Below the pieces are notes generated by a model. It made no database searches and was not told where the DNA came from. It saw only the letters and a program-made list of their open reading frames with translations. Below, one piece after another: positions 43,209-53,411 of a stretch of 64,000 bases of DNA. The first letter of the stretch is position 1. The number at the start of each line of letters is the position of its first letter. The stretch lies in contig NZ_LT629771.1 in NCBI RefSeq assembly GCF_900105175.1, forward strand, positions 4,039,501-4,103,500, read 5' to 3'. The position numbers and the translations under genes were made by a program. The stretch is from Jiangella sp. DSM 45060. Lineage in GTDB: Bacteria > Actinomycetota > Actinomycetes > Jiangellales > Jiangellaceae.

Positions 43209-44981
<1,773 letters not shown>

Positions 44982-45087
44982 GGCGGTCAGTCTTCGTGGC
45001 CGGGGCCGGCGGCGCGTCCGTCCAGCGGACCCATTTCCAGTACGTCGAGCCGCGTACTCCGTACGGCGATCCGCGTACGCTGACGCC

Positions 45088-45483
45088 GTGACCAGGTACG
45101 TGATCGGCGCCGACGTCGCGTTCCGGCTGGCCGCCGAGCGGAGCACCGTCGCGGCCGAGCACCAGCTCGTCGCGCCGACGCTGCTCCGGTCGCAGCTGCT
45201 GGCCGACCTGTACCAGGCGGTGCTGCGGGGTGAGCTGTCCCGCAAGGAGGCCGACGCCCGCCTCGACTACGTGCGCGGGCTGCGCATCCGTCTCCTCGGC
45301 GACCGCGTGCTGCAGGCCGTCGCGTGGACGATCGCGGCCGACCTCGGCTGGCCCGACACCTACGCCGCCGAGTACGTCGCATTGACCCGCCTGCAGGCCG
45401 ACGCCTTCGTCACCCTCGACGCCGCCCTCGCCGAGGCGGTGCGCGACGTCGTCACCGTGGCCCCCTTCGAGTCGTTGCTCTGA
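45088..45483 (+). CDS. PIN-domain protein, possible orphan toxin
   Basis: This is 131 residues from GTG 45088. The PIN-like acidic residues are in MTRYVIGADVAFRLA near the start, LLRSQLLADLYQ, WPDTYAAEYVALTRLQADAFVTLD and the C-terminal region. PIN domains are Mg-dependent ribonucleases, usually VapC-type toxins. No antitoxin frame is present in the 106-base gap to the divergent esterase, nor downstream, so it is solitary. An inactive or non-toxin role is possible. Confidence 0.78.
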   Translation: MTRYVIGADVAFRLAAERSTVAAEHQLVAPTLLRSQLLADLYQAVLRGELSRKEADARLDYVRGLRIRLLGDRVLQAVAWTIAADLGWPDTYAAEYVALTRLQADAFVTLDAALAEAVRDVVTVAPFESLL

Positions 45484-45491
45484 ATCGCGCC

Positions 45492-45520
45492 TTGCGAAAA
45501 CAGTGTCCGCAGGACACTAT
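45492..45520 (+). promoter_or_regulatory. Promoter with AGTGTCCGCAGGACACT operator
   Basis: TTGCGA (45492-45497), 17 bases, CACTAT (45515-45520) form a promoter for the gene at 45583. The 7-base arms AGTGTCC/GGACACT (45502-45518) lie between the boxes, ideal for TetR-type repression; AGGACA is partly repeated at 45550. No TetR gene is adjacent. Confidence 0.55.
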
Positions 45521-45582
45521 TGTTCTCCATTGAAATAGTAGACCGGCGGACACAGTGACGCCGCCGTGAGGAGGAGGACGCC

Positions 45583-46203
45583 ATGACAACCGGCAGCGGC
45601 AGGGTGACCTGCGATCTCTCGATTACCGCCGACGGCTACTCGGCCGGGCCGGGCCAGACCGAGGAGCGCCCGTTCGGCGCCGACGGTGGTGACGGCTGGG
45701 GCAGCAGGCTGCACGCATGGATGTTCGACGACCCCGAGCAGAGCCGGGCCGAGATCGACCAGATCAACGCCGCCCAGGCGTTCGTCATGGGCCGCAACAT
45801 GTTCGGTCCCGTGCGCGGCGAGTGGGATCGCGAGTGGAACGGCTGGTGGGGCGACAACCCGCCGTTCCACGCCCCGGTCTTCGTGCTCACCCACCACCCG
45901 CGCGACCCACAGCCGATGGACGGCGGCACGACGTACCACTTCGTCACCGACGGCATCGAGCGGGCGCTCGAGCAGGCCCGCGCCGCGGCCGGCGACGGCG
46001 ACGTGTCGATCATCGGCGGCGCGGCCACGATCAACCAGTACCTCACCGCCGGCCTCATCGACGAGCTGCGCCTGCACGTCGTGCCGATGACCCTCGGCGC
46101 CGGCACCCGCCTGTTCGACGGTGTGCCATCGCTGCGGCTGGAGCAGGTGGGGTCGCGCGCCGCGGCCGGCGTGACGCACCTGACCTATCGCGTGCTGCAC
46201 TGA
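45583..46203 (+). CDS. Dihydrofolate reductase-fold protein (RibD C-terminal type)
   Basis: This is 206 residues: VTCDLSITADGYSAGPGQ, AFVMGRNMFGPVRG, PVFVLTHHPR, GDGDVSIIGGAATINQYLTA and VVPMTLGAGTRLFDG follow the RibD_C order. A reductase function on an unknown substrate is likely. GAGGAGG precedes ATG 45583. The upstream palindromic operator suggests inducible expression. It is related only distantly to the gene at 42571. Confidence 0.9.
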   Translation: MTTGSGRVTCDLSITADGYSAGPGQTEERPFGADGGDGWGSRLHAWMFDDPEQSRAEIDQINAAQAFVMGRNMFGPVRGEWDREWNGWWGDNPPFHAPVFVLTHHPRDPQPMDGGTTYHFVTDGIERALEQARAAAGDGDVSIIGGAATINQYLTAGLIDELRLHVVPMTLGAGTRLFDGVPSLRLEQVGSRAAAGVTHLTYRVLH

Positions 46204-46703
46204 GCCATCCGCGCCCAGCTCGCTGCGCTGAGCTCGGGTCGGAGCGGCCAGGTCAGGGAACTCCCGTGACCAGACCGGACGCCGACCAGCGCGACGCGCG
46301 GCAGCCCAACGCCAGGCAGACCAAGGCACGGCCCGCCGGCCGACGCCGATCAGCGCTCCGCGCCCGGTCGCCGTGCGCCCTGTCGACGTGCGCCCAACCG
46401 GCGCGGGCGAGCCGGCGCAAGTCTGGCCTCCGCAGGGCGGGCCGGCGCGAGTCGGGCCGGCGCAGTGCCGGCCGGCTCGCCAGCCCGACCGACACCAGCG
46501 CGGCGCACACCAGGCGCGCGGCAGGCCGAGCCGGGGCGGGCGGCCAACACGGCGCGCGGACGGCCGCCCCGACCGAACACGGCGCGCGGCAGACTGGCAG
46601 GCGCCCATCAGGGCGGGGCGGAGCGGGCCAGCGCGATGCGCCGTCGTCCGTCCCGACCCAACACGGCGCGCGATGAGGCGGCGCCGATCAGGGCGGGGCG
46701 GGC
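46204..46703. repeat. Gene-free, very GC-rich region with degenerate repeats
   Basis: No gene is seen; several frames are open only because of composition. An 84-base-spaced imperfect duplication (46567-46623 and 46651-46705) shares ACACGGCGCGCG and ATCAGGGCGGGGCGG; ACACGGCGCGCGG also occurs at 46547. A further GCCGGCGCGAGTCGG-type repeat lies at 46400-46470. Confidence 0.6.
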
Positions 46704-47282
46704 TCAGGGCGGCTCCGCGAAGGTGTCGGCGGCCGCCTGGATGCGGGCGAGGTAGCCGCGCCACGCCTCGTCGTCGCCGAAGTCGTCGTGGTCGGGACCG
46801 CCGCGGCCGTCGATGAGCTCGCGGACGATGTCGGCGTGGCCGGCGTGCTGGGCGGTCTCGGACAGCATGCGGATGAGCAGCACACCGAGCGTGGTGTCGG
46901 CCCGCTCGGCCGGCCAGTGCGGCACCCGTCCGGGCGCGTCGAGGTCGAGCTCGGCCAGCGTGGCGTCGCCGTGGGCGCAGGCGCGGTGGTACAGCCCGAG
47001 GATGTACTCGCTGGACTGATCGGGCGTGACCCACATGTCGGCGCCGTCCCAGATCGAGCCGTCTTCCTCCCACGGCAGCGTCTCGGGTGGTGGCCGGCCG
47101 AAGGACGTGCCGAGGTAGACGTACTCGCCGCCGGCGACGTGTTTGACCAGCCCGAGCAGGTTGGTGCCACTGGGCGTCAGCGGCCGGCGCAGGTCGTACT
47201 CGCTCAGCCCGTCGAGCCGCGAGAGCAGCCCGGCACGCGCTTGCCGCAGTTTGTGGTGCAGCTCCGACTTGAGATCCGCCAT
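46704..47282 (-). CDS. DinB family protein (DUF664 type)
   Basis: This is 192 residues forming a four-helix bundle. The first helix carries LHHKLRQARAGLLSRLDGLS; the family segment SGTNLLGLVKHVAGGEYVYL and the metal-type histidines in MLSETAQHAGHADIVRELIDG are clear. The ATG 47282 start is set by family alignment. Related to the protein at 52867. DinB-superfamily proteins include mycothiol-dependent enzymes, but the reaction here is unknown. Confidence 0.9.
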   Translation of the reverse strand: MADLKSELHHKLRQARAGLLSRLDGLSEYDLRRPLTPSGTNLLGLVKHVAGGEYVYLGTSFGRPPPETLPWEEDGSIWDGADMWVTPDQSSEYILGLYHRACAHGDATLAELDLDAPGRVPHWPAERADTTLGVLLIRMLSETAQHAGHADIVRELIDGRGGPDHDDFGDDEAWRGYLARIQAAADTFAEPP

Positions 47283-47331
47283 GGACCCACCCAACCACCC
47301 GGCACCGACAAGGTCGGCGAGAATCGGACGG

Positions 47332-48078
47332 GTGAACGCCTGGGACCAGGACGGCTTCGGCGTCCGCGTCGACTGGGGGCCGGCCGGCGCGCGGCGGCTC
47401 GCTCTCCACGTCGCCTGCCTGGTCGTCGTCGACGTGCTGTCGTTCACGACGGCGGTGTCGGTGGCGGCCGACGCGGGCACGACGGTGTATCCGTACGCCT
47501 GGCGCGACGAGTCGGCGGCGACCTACGCGGACACCGTCGGCGCCCGTCTGGCGGTGGGCCGGCGGGCGACCACCGCGGCGCATCCGTGGTCGCTCTCGCC
47601 GGCGGCGCTGCGGGCGGCCCCGGCCCCGTCGCGGCTGGTGCTCCCGTCGCCGAACGGGTCGGCCATCGCGGCGGCGGCGCGGGACGACGGCGCGGTCGTG
47701 GTGGCGGGCTGTCTGCGCAACGCGGCCGCGGTCGGGCGGTGGCTGACGGCGTCGGGCTACGGCGCGGCGGACCGGCCGGTCGCCGTCGTCCCGGCGGGCG
47801 AGCGCTGGCCGGACGGCAGTCTGCGCCCGGCGCTCGAAGATCTGCTCGGCGCCGGCGCCATCGTCGGCGCCATCGGCGGCGGGCACCTCTCCCCCGAGGC
47901 GATCGCCGCCCGCGCGGCTGCCGACGCCGTCGAGGATCTGGGCGCGACGTTGCGGGAGTGCGCTTCGGGCCGCGAGCTGATCGCGTACGGCTTCCCCGCC
48001 GACGTCGCGATCGCTGCTGAGCGCGACGCCAGCGACCTGGTGCCGGTGCTGACGGACGGCGGGTTCAGCGCGGCGTGA
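47332..48078 (+). CDS. 2-phosphosulfolactate phosphatase family protein (ComB-like)
   Basis: This is 248 residues from GTG 47332 (VNAWDQDGFGVRVDWGPAGA). CLVVVDVLSFTTAVSVAADA, LVLPSPNGSAIA and GCLRNAAAVGRWL are ComB family segments. ComB hydrolyses 2-phosphosulfolactate in archaeal coenzyme M synthesis; the role in actinobacteria is not established. A longer frame could start at ATG 47281. Its last 45 bases are duplicated at 48758-48802 after a repeat array. Confidence 0.86.
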   Translation: MNAWDQDGFGVRVDWGPAGARRLALHVACLVVVDVLSFTTAVSVAADAGTTVYPYAWRDESAATYADTVGARLAVGRRATTAAHPWSLSPAALRAAPAPSRLVLPSPNGSAIAAAARDDGAVVVAGCLRNAAAVGRWLTASGYGAADRPVAVVPAGERWPDGSLRPALEDLLGAGAIVGAIGGGHLSPEAIAARAAADAVEDLGATLRECASGRELIAYGFPADVAIAAERDASDLVPVLTDGGFSAA

Positions 48079-48127
48079 TCGACGCGGCTCGTACCGGCGT
48101 CGTGCGGAGGACGATGCGACCGGCGAT

Positions 48128-48196
48128 GAGGTAGGTATGACCCGCCCCTCGAGGGAGGGTGCCCACCCTACGGGCGGGCACCGACAACGTCGCCGC
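48128..48196. repeat. Leader repeat copy 1 (similar to 54751-54818)
   Basis: It begins GAGGTAGGTATGACCCGCCC, contains CCACCCTACGGGCGGGCACC and ends CGTCGCCGC; about 80 percent of bases match the second copy. Both stand directly before GC-rich tandem arrays. It can fold through GGTGCCC/GGGCACC. Confidence 0.7.
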
Positions 48197-48282
48197 GCTT
48201 GGGCGGCGCCGCCCGACCGGCTCACCATCGCGGCCGCGCCGCCCGAACGGCCGGGCCGCCGTGCGGCCGTGCGGCCGTGCGG

Positions 48283-48724
48283 CCGAGCCGCCGGACGCAC
48301 GAGCCGAACCGCCCGCGTCGCCGTGCCGCCGAGCCGCCGGACGCACGAGCCGAACCGCCCGTGCCGCCGAGCCGCCGAGCCACCCGAACCGCCGGACGCA
48401 CGAGCCGAACCGCCCGTGTCGCCGTGCCGCCGAGCCGCCGGACGCACGAGCCGAACCGCCCGTGTCGCCGAGCCGCCGAGCCACCCGAACCGCCGGACGC
48501 ACGAGCCGACCCACCCGTGCCGCCGCGCGGCCGAGCCACCCGAACCGCCGGACGCACGAGCCGAACCGCCCGTGTCGCCGTGCCGCCGAGCCGCCGGACG
48601 CACGAGCCGAACCGCCCGTGTCGCCGTGCCGCCGAGCCGCCGGACGCACGAGCCGAACCGCCCGTGTCGCCGTGCGGCCGAGCCACCCGAACCGCCGGAC
48701 GCACGAGCCGACCCACCCGCGCCA
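48283..48724. repeat. Nine-copy GC-rich tandem array
   Basis: GCCGGACGCACGAGCCGA occurs nine times, at 48290, 48336, 48391, 48437, 48492, 48547, 48593, 48639 and 48694. The spacings are only 46 or 55 bases, differing by a 9-base GCCACCCGA-type insert. All frames are open, giving spurious Pro/Arg- or Gly/Ser-rich reading frames. It is not CRISPR: the spacers are not unique. Confidence 0.85.
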
Positions 48725-48757
48725 CCGACGGCCGAGGCGCCGAGGCGCGGCACCGGC

Positions 48758-48802
48758 GACCTGGTGCCAGCGCTGACGGACGGCGGGTTCAGCCGGGCGT
48801 GA
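48758..48802 (+). repeat. Duplicate of the 3' end of the ComB-like gene
   Basis: Of 45 bases, 41 match 48034-48078, including the stop codon; in the plus frame it encodes DLVPALTDGGFSRA versus DLVPVLTDGGFSAA. The opposite strand supplies the stop codon of the MocR gene (48789). Confidence 0.85.
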
Positions 48803-49034
48803 CCTCTCGGAACGCCGCCGCGATCCGGTCCAGTCCGGCCGGCACGTCCGCCGCGTCGATCGCCCCGTACCCGAGCACCAGCCCCCCGCGCCCGCCCGCC
48901 TCTGCCCGATACCGGCCGAGCGGCTCGACGAGCACCCCGCCGGCCCGCGCCCGCCCGGCCACCGCGTCCGCCACCGCGTCCGCCGTCGCGGCGTCGCCGG
49001 AACGCAGCAGCGCGCACACGTGCAGCCCGGCCGC

Positions 49035-50456
49035 GGTGGCGTCCCGTGGAGTGGTGGAGTTCGTGGCCCGCTTGAGCGTCGTCGTGTCGACGGTGGTGTT
49101 GGGCGGCCATCGTGCGACGGTCAGTGAGACCTAGCGATGGAACTCACGGAAGGACACGACGCACGATGGCCTTGGACCATGCTGCCCTACTTGAGGTGCT
49201 CGAGGTGATGCGGGCCGCTGATGTGGATGATCGGGTCCGTACCGCGGCGCAGGGGATGTATCAGGCGTTGATCGATGCCGAGGCGACGGCGGTGATCGGT
49301 GCTGGCCCGTGGGAGCGCAGCGCGGAGCGGACCGCGCAGCGCAACGGCTCGCGACCCAGGGTCCTGACCACGACCGCGGGGGATCTGGAGTTGCGGATCC
49401 CGAAGCTGCGCACGGGGTCGTTCTTCCCGTCGCTGTTGGAGCGGCGCCGGCGGGTGGACCAGGCCCTGTTCGCGGTGATCATGGAGGCGTATCTGCATGG
49501 GGTGTCGACCCGCAAGGTCGATGACCTGGTCAAGGCGCTGGGCGCGGACAGCGGGATCTCCAAGTCGGAGGTGTCGCGGATCTGCGCCGATCTCGACGAA
49601 GAAGTGGGTGCGTTCCGGGACCGGTCGCTGGGCGAGACGACCTATCCGTACGTGTTCCTCGACGCGACCTACTGCAAGGCCCGGGTGAACCGCCGCGTGG
49701 TGTCCCAGGCGGTGGTCATCGCTACCGGCGTCACCGCCGACGGGCGGCGCGAGGTGCTCGGGTTCGACGTCGGCGACAGCGAGGACGGCGCGTTCTGGAC
49801 CGCGTTCCTGCGCTCGTTGAAGGCCCGCGGGCTGGGCGGTGTCCAGCTGGTCATCTCCGACGCCCACACCGGCCTCAAGCACGCCATCGCCTCGGTGCTG
49901 ATCGGCGCGGCCTGGCAGCGCTGCCGGGTGCACTTCCTACGCAACGTGCTCGCCCAGGTCCCCAAGGGCAACGCCGAGATGGTGGCCGCGGCGATCCGCA
50001 CGATCTTCGCCCAGCCCGACGCCGAGCACGTGCACGAGCAGTTCGACGTCATCGCCACCATGCTCGGCCGGCAACTACCCAAGGTCGAACAGATGCTGCG
50101 CGACGCCAAGGACGATCTCCTCGCGTTCACCACGTTCCCGATCAGCCACTGGAAGAAGATCTGGTCCACCAACCCGCTGGAACGGCTGAACAAGGAGGTC
50201 AAACGCCGCACCGACGTCGTCGGAGTGTTCCCCAACCCCGCCGCCCTGCTCCGCCTGGCCGGATCGGTCCTCGTGGAGGCCCACGACGAATGGCAAGTCA
50301 CCGCCGAACGCCGCTACCTCTCCGAAACCTCCATGGCCCTGCTCAACGCGCCGGCAACCAACAAGGAGGTGGCCAAACCCGAACTCATGACGGCATGATC
50401 AGCACACTGACCCCGCACAGTGGTCGAAGAACTCCACCACCCAGCGGGACGTCACC
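49035..50456 (+). mobile_element. IS256-family insertion sequence, 1422 bp, intact
   Basis: Terminal inverted repeats of about 30 bases match at 25 positions (left GGTGGCGTCCCG.., right GGTGACGTCCCG.. read inward). The 8-bp target duplication CCGGCCGC flanks it at 49027-49034 and 50457-50464. One transposase gene fills it. The complete ends and duplication indicate a simple transposition event. Confidence 0.92.
49166..50398 (+). CDS. IS256-family transposase (mutator type)
   Basis: This is 410 residues, normal for the family. The DDE catalytic core includes the first aspartate in YPYVFLDATYCKARVN, the second in LVISDAHTGLKHAI with the following C/H motif WQRCRVHFLRN, and the glutamate in STNPLERLNKEVKRR. 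An N-terminal HTH-like region is present. ATG 49166 follows a GGAAGGA site. No frameshift, so probably active. Confidence 0.96.
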   Translation: MALDHAALLEVLEVMRAADVDDRVRTAAQGMYQALIDAEATAVIGAGPWERSAERTAQRNGSRPRVLTTTAGDLELRIPKLRTGSFFPSLLERRRRVDQALFAVIMEAYLHGVSTRKVDDLVKALGADSGISKSEVSRICADLDEEVGAFRDRSLGETTYPYVFLDATYCKARVNRRVVSQAVVIATGVTADGRREVLGFDVGDSEDGAFWTAFLRSLKARGLGGVQLVISDAHTGLKHAIASVLIGAAWQRCRVHFLRNVLAQVPKGNAEMVAAAIRTIFAQPDAEHVHEQFDVIATMLGRQLPKVEQMLRDAKDDLLAFTTFPISHWKKIWSTNPLERLNKEVKRRTDVVGVFPNPAALLRLAGSVLVEAHDEWQVTAERRYLSETSMALLNAPATNKEVAKPELMTA

Positions 50457-51701
50457 CCGGCCGCCGACGGCACCGGCTCGAGGTACGGCGCCAGCGCACC
50501 GTCCAGCCCGGCCAGCAGCGCCGACCGCCGCTCGCCGTAGACCTTCGCCGTCCGGCGGATGTGCCGCGCCAGCAGTCCCTCGTCCATGAACCGGGCCAGC
50601 GCGGCCTCCGTCGCGACCGGACCGTGGCCGTCGGCCAGGCTGCGGGCCGTGCGCACGGCCCGGTGCAGCCCCGGCGGCACGACGACGAAGCCGAGCCGCA
50701 GCCCCGGGAGCAGCGTCTTCGAGAACGTCCCGACGTAGACGACGCGCCCGCCGGCGTCGAGTCCGTGCAGCGGCTCGAGCGGCCGGTCGGCGAAGCGGTA
50801 CTCGCTGTCGTAATCGTCCTCGACGATGCCCGCGTCGTGCGCGCCGGCCCAGGCCAGCAGCTCGAGCCGGCGCGGCAGCGACATCGCGACACCGAGCGGG
50901 AACTGGTGCGACGGAGTGACGTACACCAGACGCGCCTCGGCCGGCAGCCGCGACACCACCAGCCCGTCGCCGTCGACGGGCACGCCGACGACCCGCGCGC
51001 CGTACGCCGCGAACGCCTCCCGCGCGGGCGGATACCCCGGCTCCTCGACGGCGACGACGTCACCCGGCGCGAGCAGCACGCGCGCGACGAGGTCGAGGGC
51101 CTGCTGGGCGCCGCCGGTCACGACGACGTCGTCGGCGCCGGCCCGCACCGACCGCGCGTAGCCGACGTACCGGGCGACGGCGTCGCGCAGGCCGGGATGG
51201 CCGGCCGGGTCGGCGTAGCCGGCGGGCTCGCGTCCGTGCCGCCACTCGGCCGCGATCAGCCGCCGCCAGGTGTCGTACGGGAACAGCCGGGCGTCCGGCA
51301 CGCCGACGGTGAAGTCGTACCGTGCGGCCGCCCGCGGCCCGGGCGACCACGGCGCCGCCACCCAGCCCGGCCGCGGCCGCAGTCCCCCGTCGCGCGGGGC
51401 CGGCGACGCAGCCCCGCCCGCCTGCCCCACCGCGCCCGCGCCCACATCCACGCCCGCGCCCGCGCCCGCCGCGACGAACGTCCCGGCGCCGACCCGGCCC
51501 TCGAGGAAGCCCTCGGCGGTCAGTCGCTCGTACGCCGTCGCCACCGTGCCGCGCGACACGTCCAGCGTGCGGGCCAGCTCGCGCGACGGCGGGAGCCGGT
51601 CGCCGGGCCGCAGCCGCCCGTCGCGCACGCCGTCGCGCAGGGACCGGTAGATCCGCGCGACGAGGTCGCCGCGGCCGTCGAGGCTGACGTGGAACTCCAT
51701 T

Positions 51702-51745
51702 GGACCAATCAACTGGGCGTGAATTGTCACTGTGGCGAGACCAAT
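51702..51745. promoter_or_regulatory. Direct repeats for MocR binding
   Basis: GGACCAAT (51702-51709) and AGACCAAT (51738-51745) lie in the divergent MocR/AhpD gap, 36 bases apart. MocR-type regulators bind such direct repeats. The first also forms ATTGGACCAAT. Confidence 0.5.
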
Positions 51746-51766
51746 GTAGCGCCGTACGGTGACGCC

Positions 51767-52216
51767 ATGACACGCATGGACATCGCCGCGCTCGCCCCCG
51801 CGGCGTACAAGGCACTGATCGCCCTCGACAGCCGCTCCCTCCAGGGCGACCTCCCGCCCGGCCTGCTCGACCTCGTGAAGCTGCGGGTCAGCCAGATCAA
51901 CGGCTGCGCCTACTGCGTCGACTCGCACAGCCACGACGCCGTGAAGGGCGGCGAATCCCCGGCCCGCGTCTACGCCGTCGCCGCCTGGGACGAGGGCCCG
52001 GCCTTCACCGAGGCCGAGCGGGCGGCGCTCGCGCTGGCGGAGTCGATGACGCGGCTCAGCGAGGGCGCACCGCGCGTGCCGGACGACGTCTGGGAGCGGG
52101 CCCGCGCCCACTACGACGACGCGCAGCTCGCCCAGCTGATCATGGTCATCACGACGATCAACGCGTGGAACCGGGTCAGCGTCGCCGTCCGCATGACCCC
52201 GGAGTCGTTCGCCTGA
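51767..52216 (+). CDS. Carboxymuconolactone decarboxylase/AhpD-like protein
   Basis: This is 149 residues, all-helical. The redox motif CAYCVDSHSH (CxxC-x3-H) is characteristic of AhpD-type alkylhydroperoxidase accessory proteins. It likely detoxifies peroxides or acts as a thiol-disulfide relay. Divergent from the disrupted MocR gene, so its control may be altered in this strain. Confidence 0.92.
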   Translation: MTRMDIAALAPAAYKALIALDSRSLQGDLPPGLLDLVKLRVSQINGCAYCVDSHSHDAVKGGESPARVYAVAAWDEGPAFTEAERAALALAESMTRLSEGAPRVPDDVWERARAHYDDAQLAQLIMVITTINAWNRVSVAVRMTPESFA

Positions 52217-52229
52217 GTACCTTGCAGGT

Positions 52230-52805
52230 ATGGGTGACGAGGACGCCGCGGTCGTGCGGGCCGTGGGTGCGCGGCTGCGTGGGCTGCGGCACCGGTCCGG
52301 GCTGACGCTGGCCGAGCTGTCCGGACGCACCGGCATCACACCGAGCACGCTGTCGCGGCTCGAGACCGGCCGGGTGCAGCCGACGCTGGGTCAGCTGCTG
52401 CCGCTGTCGCGGGCGTACGGGGTGCCGATCGGCGAGCTGGTCGACGCGCCCAGGGTCGGTGATCCGCGCGTGCACCTGCGGCCGGTGCGGCGGTTCGGCC
52501 TGACGTTCGTGCCGCTCACCCGGCAGGCGGGCGGCGTGCAGGCGTACAAGGTGCTGTACCCGCCGGCGGCGACGCTGCCGCCGCCGGAGCTGCGCACGCA
52601 CGACGGTCACGAGTGGTTCTACGTCCTCTCGGGCGCCGTCCGCCTCGTCCTCGGCGGTGACGAGCACCTGCTGCGGGCCGGCGAGGCGGCCGAGTTCGAC
52701 ACCCGGACGCCGCACTGGATCGGCAACCCGGCCGACGGCGGTCTGGCGGAGGTCATCGCGATCTTCGGCACCCAGGGCGAGCGCGTCCACCTGCACGACA
52801 CCTGA
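52230..52805 (+). CDS. XRE-family regulator with C-terminal cupin domain
   Basis: This is 191 residues. HTH_3 domain at about 8-62 (LRGLRHRSGLTLAELSGRTG, TPSTLSRLETGRVQPTLGQL) and a cupin at about 115-185 (HDGHEWFYVLSGAVRLVLGG, LRAGEAAEFDTRTPHWIGNP). Such regulators sense small ligands through the cupin. It starts 13 bases after AhpD and may be cotranscribed with it. Confidence 0.92.
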   Translation: MGDEDAAVVRAVGARLRGLRHRSGLTLAELSGRTGITPSTLSRLETGRVQPTLGQLLPLSRAYGVPIGELVDAPRVGDPRVHLRPVRRFGLTFVPLTRQAGGVQAYKVLYPPAATLPPPELRTHDGHEWFYVLSGAVRLVLGGDEHLLRAGEAAEFDTRTPHWIGNPADGGLAEVIAIFGTQGERVHLHDT

Positions 52806-52866
52806 CCCCGTTGCAGATCTGCACGACGGCGGGCGTCCGGGCCCGCGGGGCGCGGACACTGGCGTC

Positions 52867-53370
52867 ATGGCACCCGAACGACGACGCGACCAGCCCCCGC
52901 CCCGGACCGGCTCCGACTCCGGCTCCGGCTCCGGCTCCGGCGAGAAGGACGTCCTCACCGGCTTCCTGACGTACCTGCGCGAGAGCGTCCTGGCCAAGGT
53001 GGACGGGGTCCCGGAACCGGAGGTCCGCACGCCGGGCGTCCCGTCCGGCACGAACCTGCTCGGGCTGGTCAAGCACCTCGCCCACGTTGAGCGCGCCGTC
53101 TTCCTCGGCGAGCACGTGCGCAGCTGGCCGGCGACCTTCCACGCCGGTCCGGACGAGACCGTGGCGAGCGTCGTCCAGGACTACCGCGACGCCATCGCCG
53201 CCGCCGACCGCGCCGTCGCCGCGTGCCCCGGCCTCGAGCACCCCTCGCACACCGGCCGCCGCGCGCCGTCGATGCGATGGGCGCTGACCCACCTGATCGA
53301 GGAGACCGGCCGCCACGCCGGGCATCTCGACATCCTCCGCGAGCTGATCGACGGCCGGACCGGACGGTAA
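52867..53370 (+). CDS. DinB family protein (DUF664 type)
   Basis: This is 167 residues. A Ser/Gly/Asp-rich N-terminal tail (GSDSGSGSGSGE) precedes the four-helix bundle with SGTNLLGLVKHLAHVERAVF and LIEETGRHAGHLDILRELID. It shares these segments with the protein at 46704. Function is unknown. It lies 61 bases after the XRE-cupin gene. Confidence 0.88.
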   Translation: MAPERRRDQPPPRTGSDSGSGSGSGEKDVLTGFLTYLRESVLAKVDGVPEPEVRTPGVPSGTNLLGLVKHLAHVERAVFLGEHVRSWPATFHAGPDETVASVVQDYRDAIAAADRAVAACPGLEHPSHTGRRAPSMRWALTHLIEETGRHAGHLDILRELIDGRTGR

Positions 53371-53411
53371 ATCGCTCGCCCGGACCGCGGCCCACACGCG
53401 ACCATGCCGGC

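Larger units (their letters stand above)
48789..51700 (-). pseudogene. MocR/PdxR-type regulator interrupted by an IS256-family element
   Basis: The 5' part (51700-50457) encodes a GntR winged helix (LRPGDRLPPSRELARTLDVS) and most of an aminotransferase-fold domain with the PLP lysine in VGTFSKTLLPG. The 3' part (49026-48789) encodes HVCALLRSGDAATADAV to the end. Removing the IS and one target repeat joins them in frame as EPVPSAAGLHVCALLR, restoring about 493 residues. It was divergent from AhpD, which it probably regulated through ACCAAT repeats. The truncated product may still bind DNA. Confidence 0.92.

Noticed and set aside
45088-45483. Complete toxin-antitoxin pair
   Set aside because: No antitoxin-like frame adjoins the PIN gene on either side, so only an orphan PIN protein is called.
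48283-48724. Possible CRISPR array
   Set aside because: The regularly repeated word is GC-rich, intervals are only 46 or 55 bases with the same sequence between copies, and no cas gene is near.
48137-48802. 222-codon plus-strand frame ending like the ComB-like protein
   Set aside because: It consists of array translation (Pro/Arg/Ala) and the duplicated gene end; no ribosome site or family.
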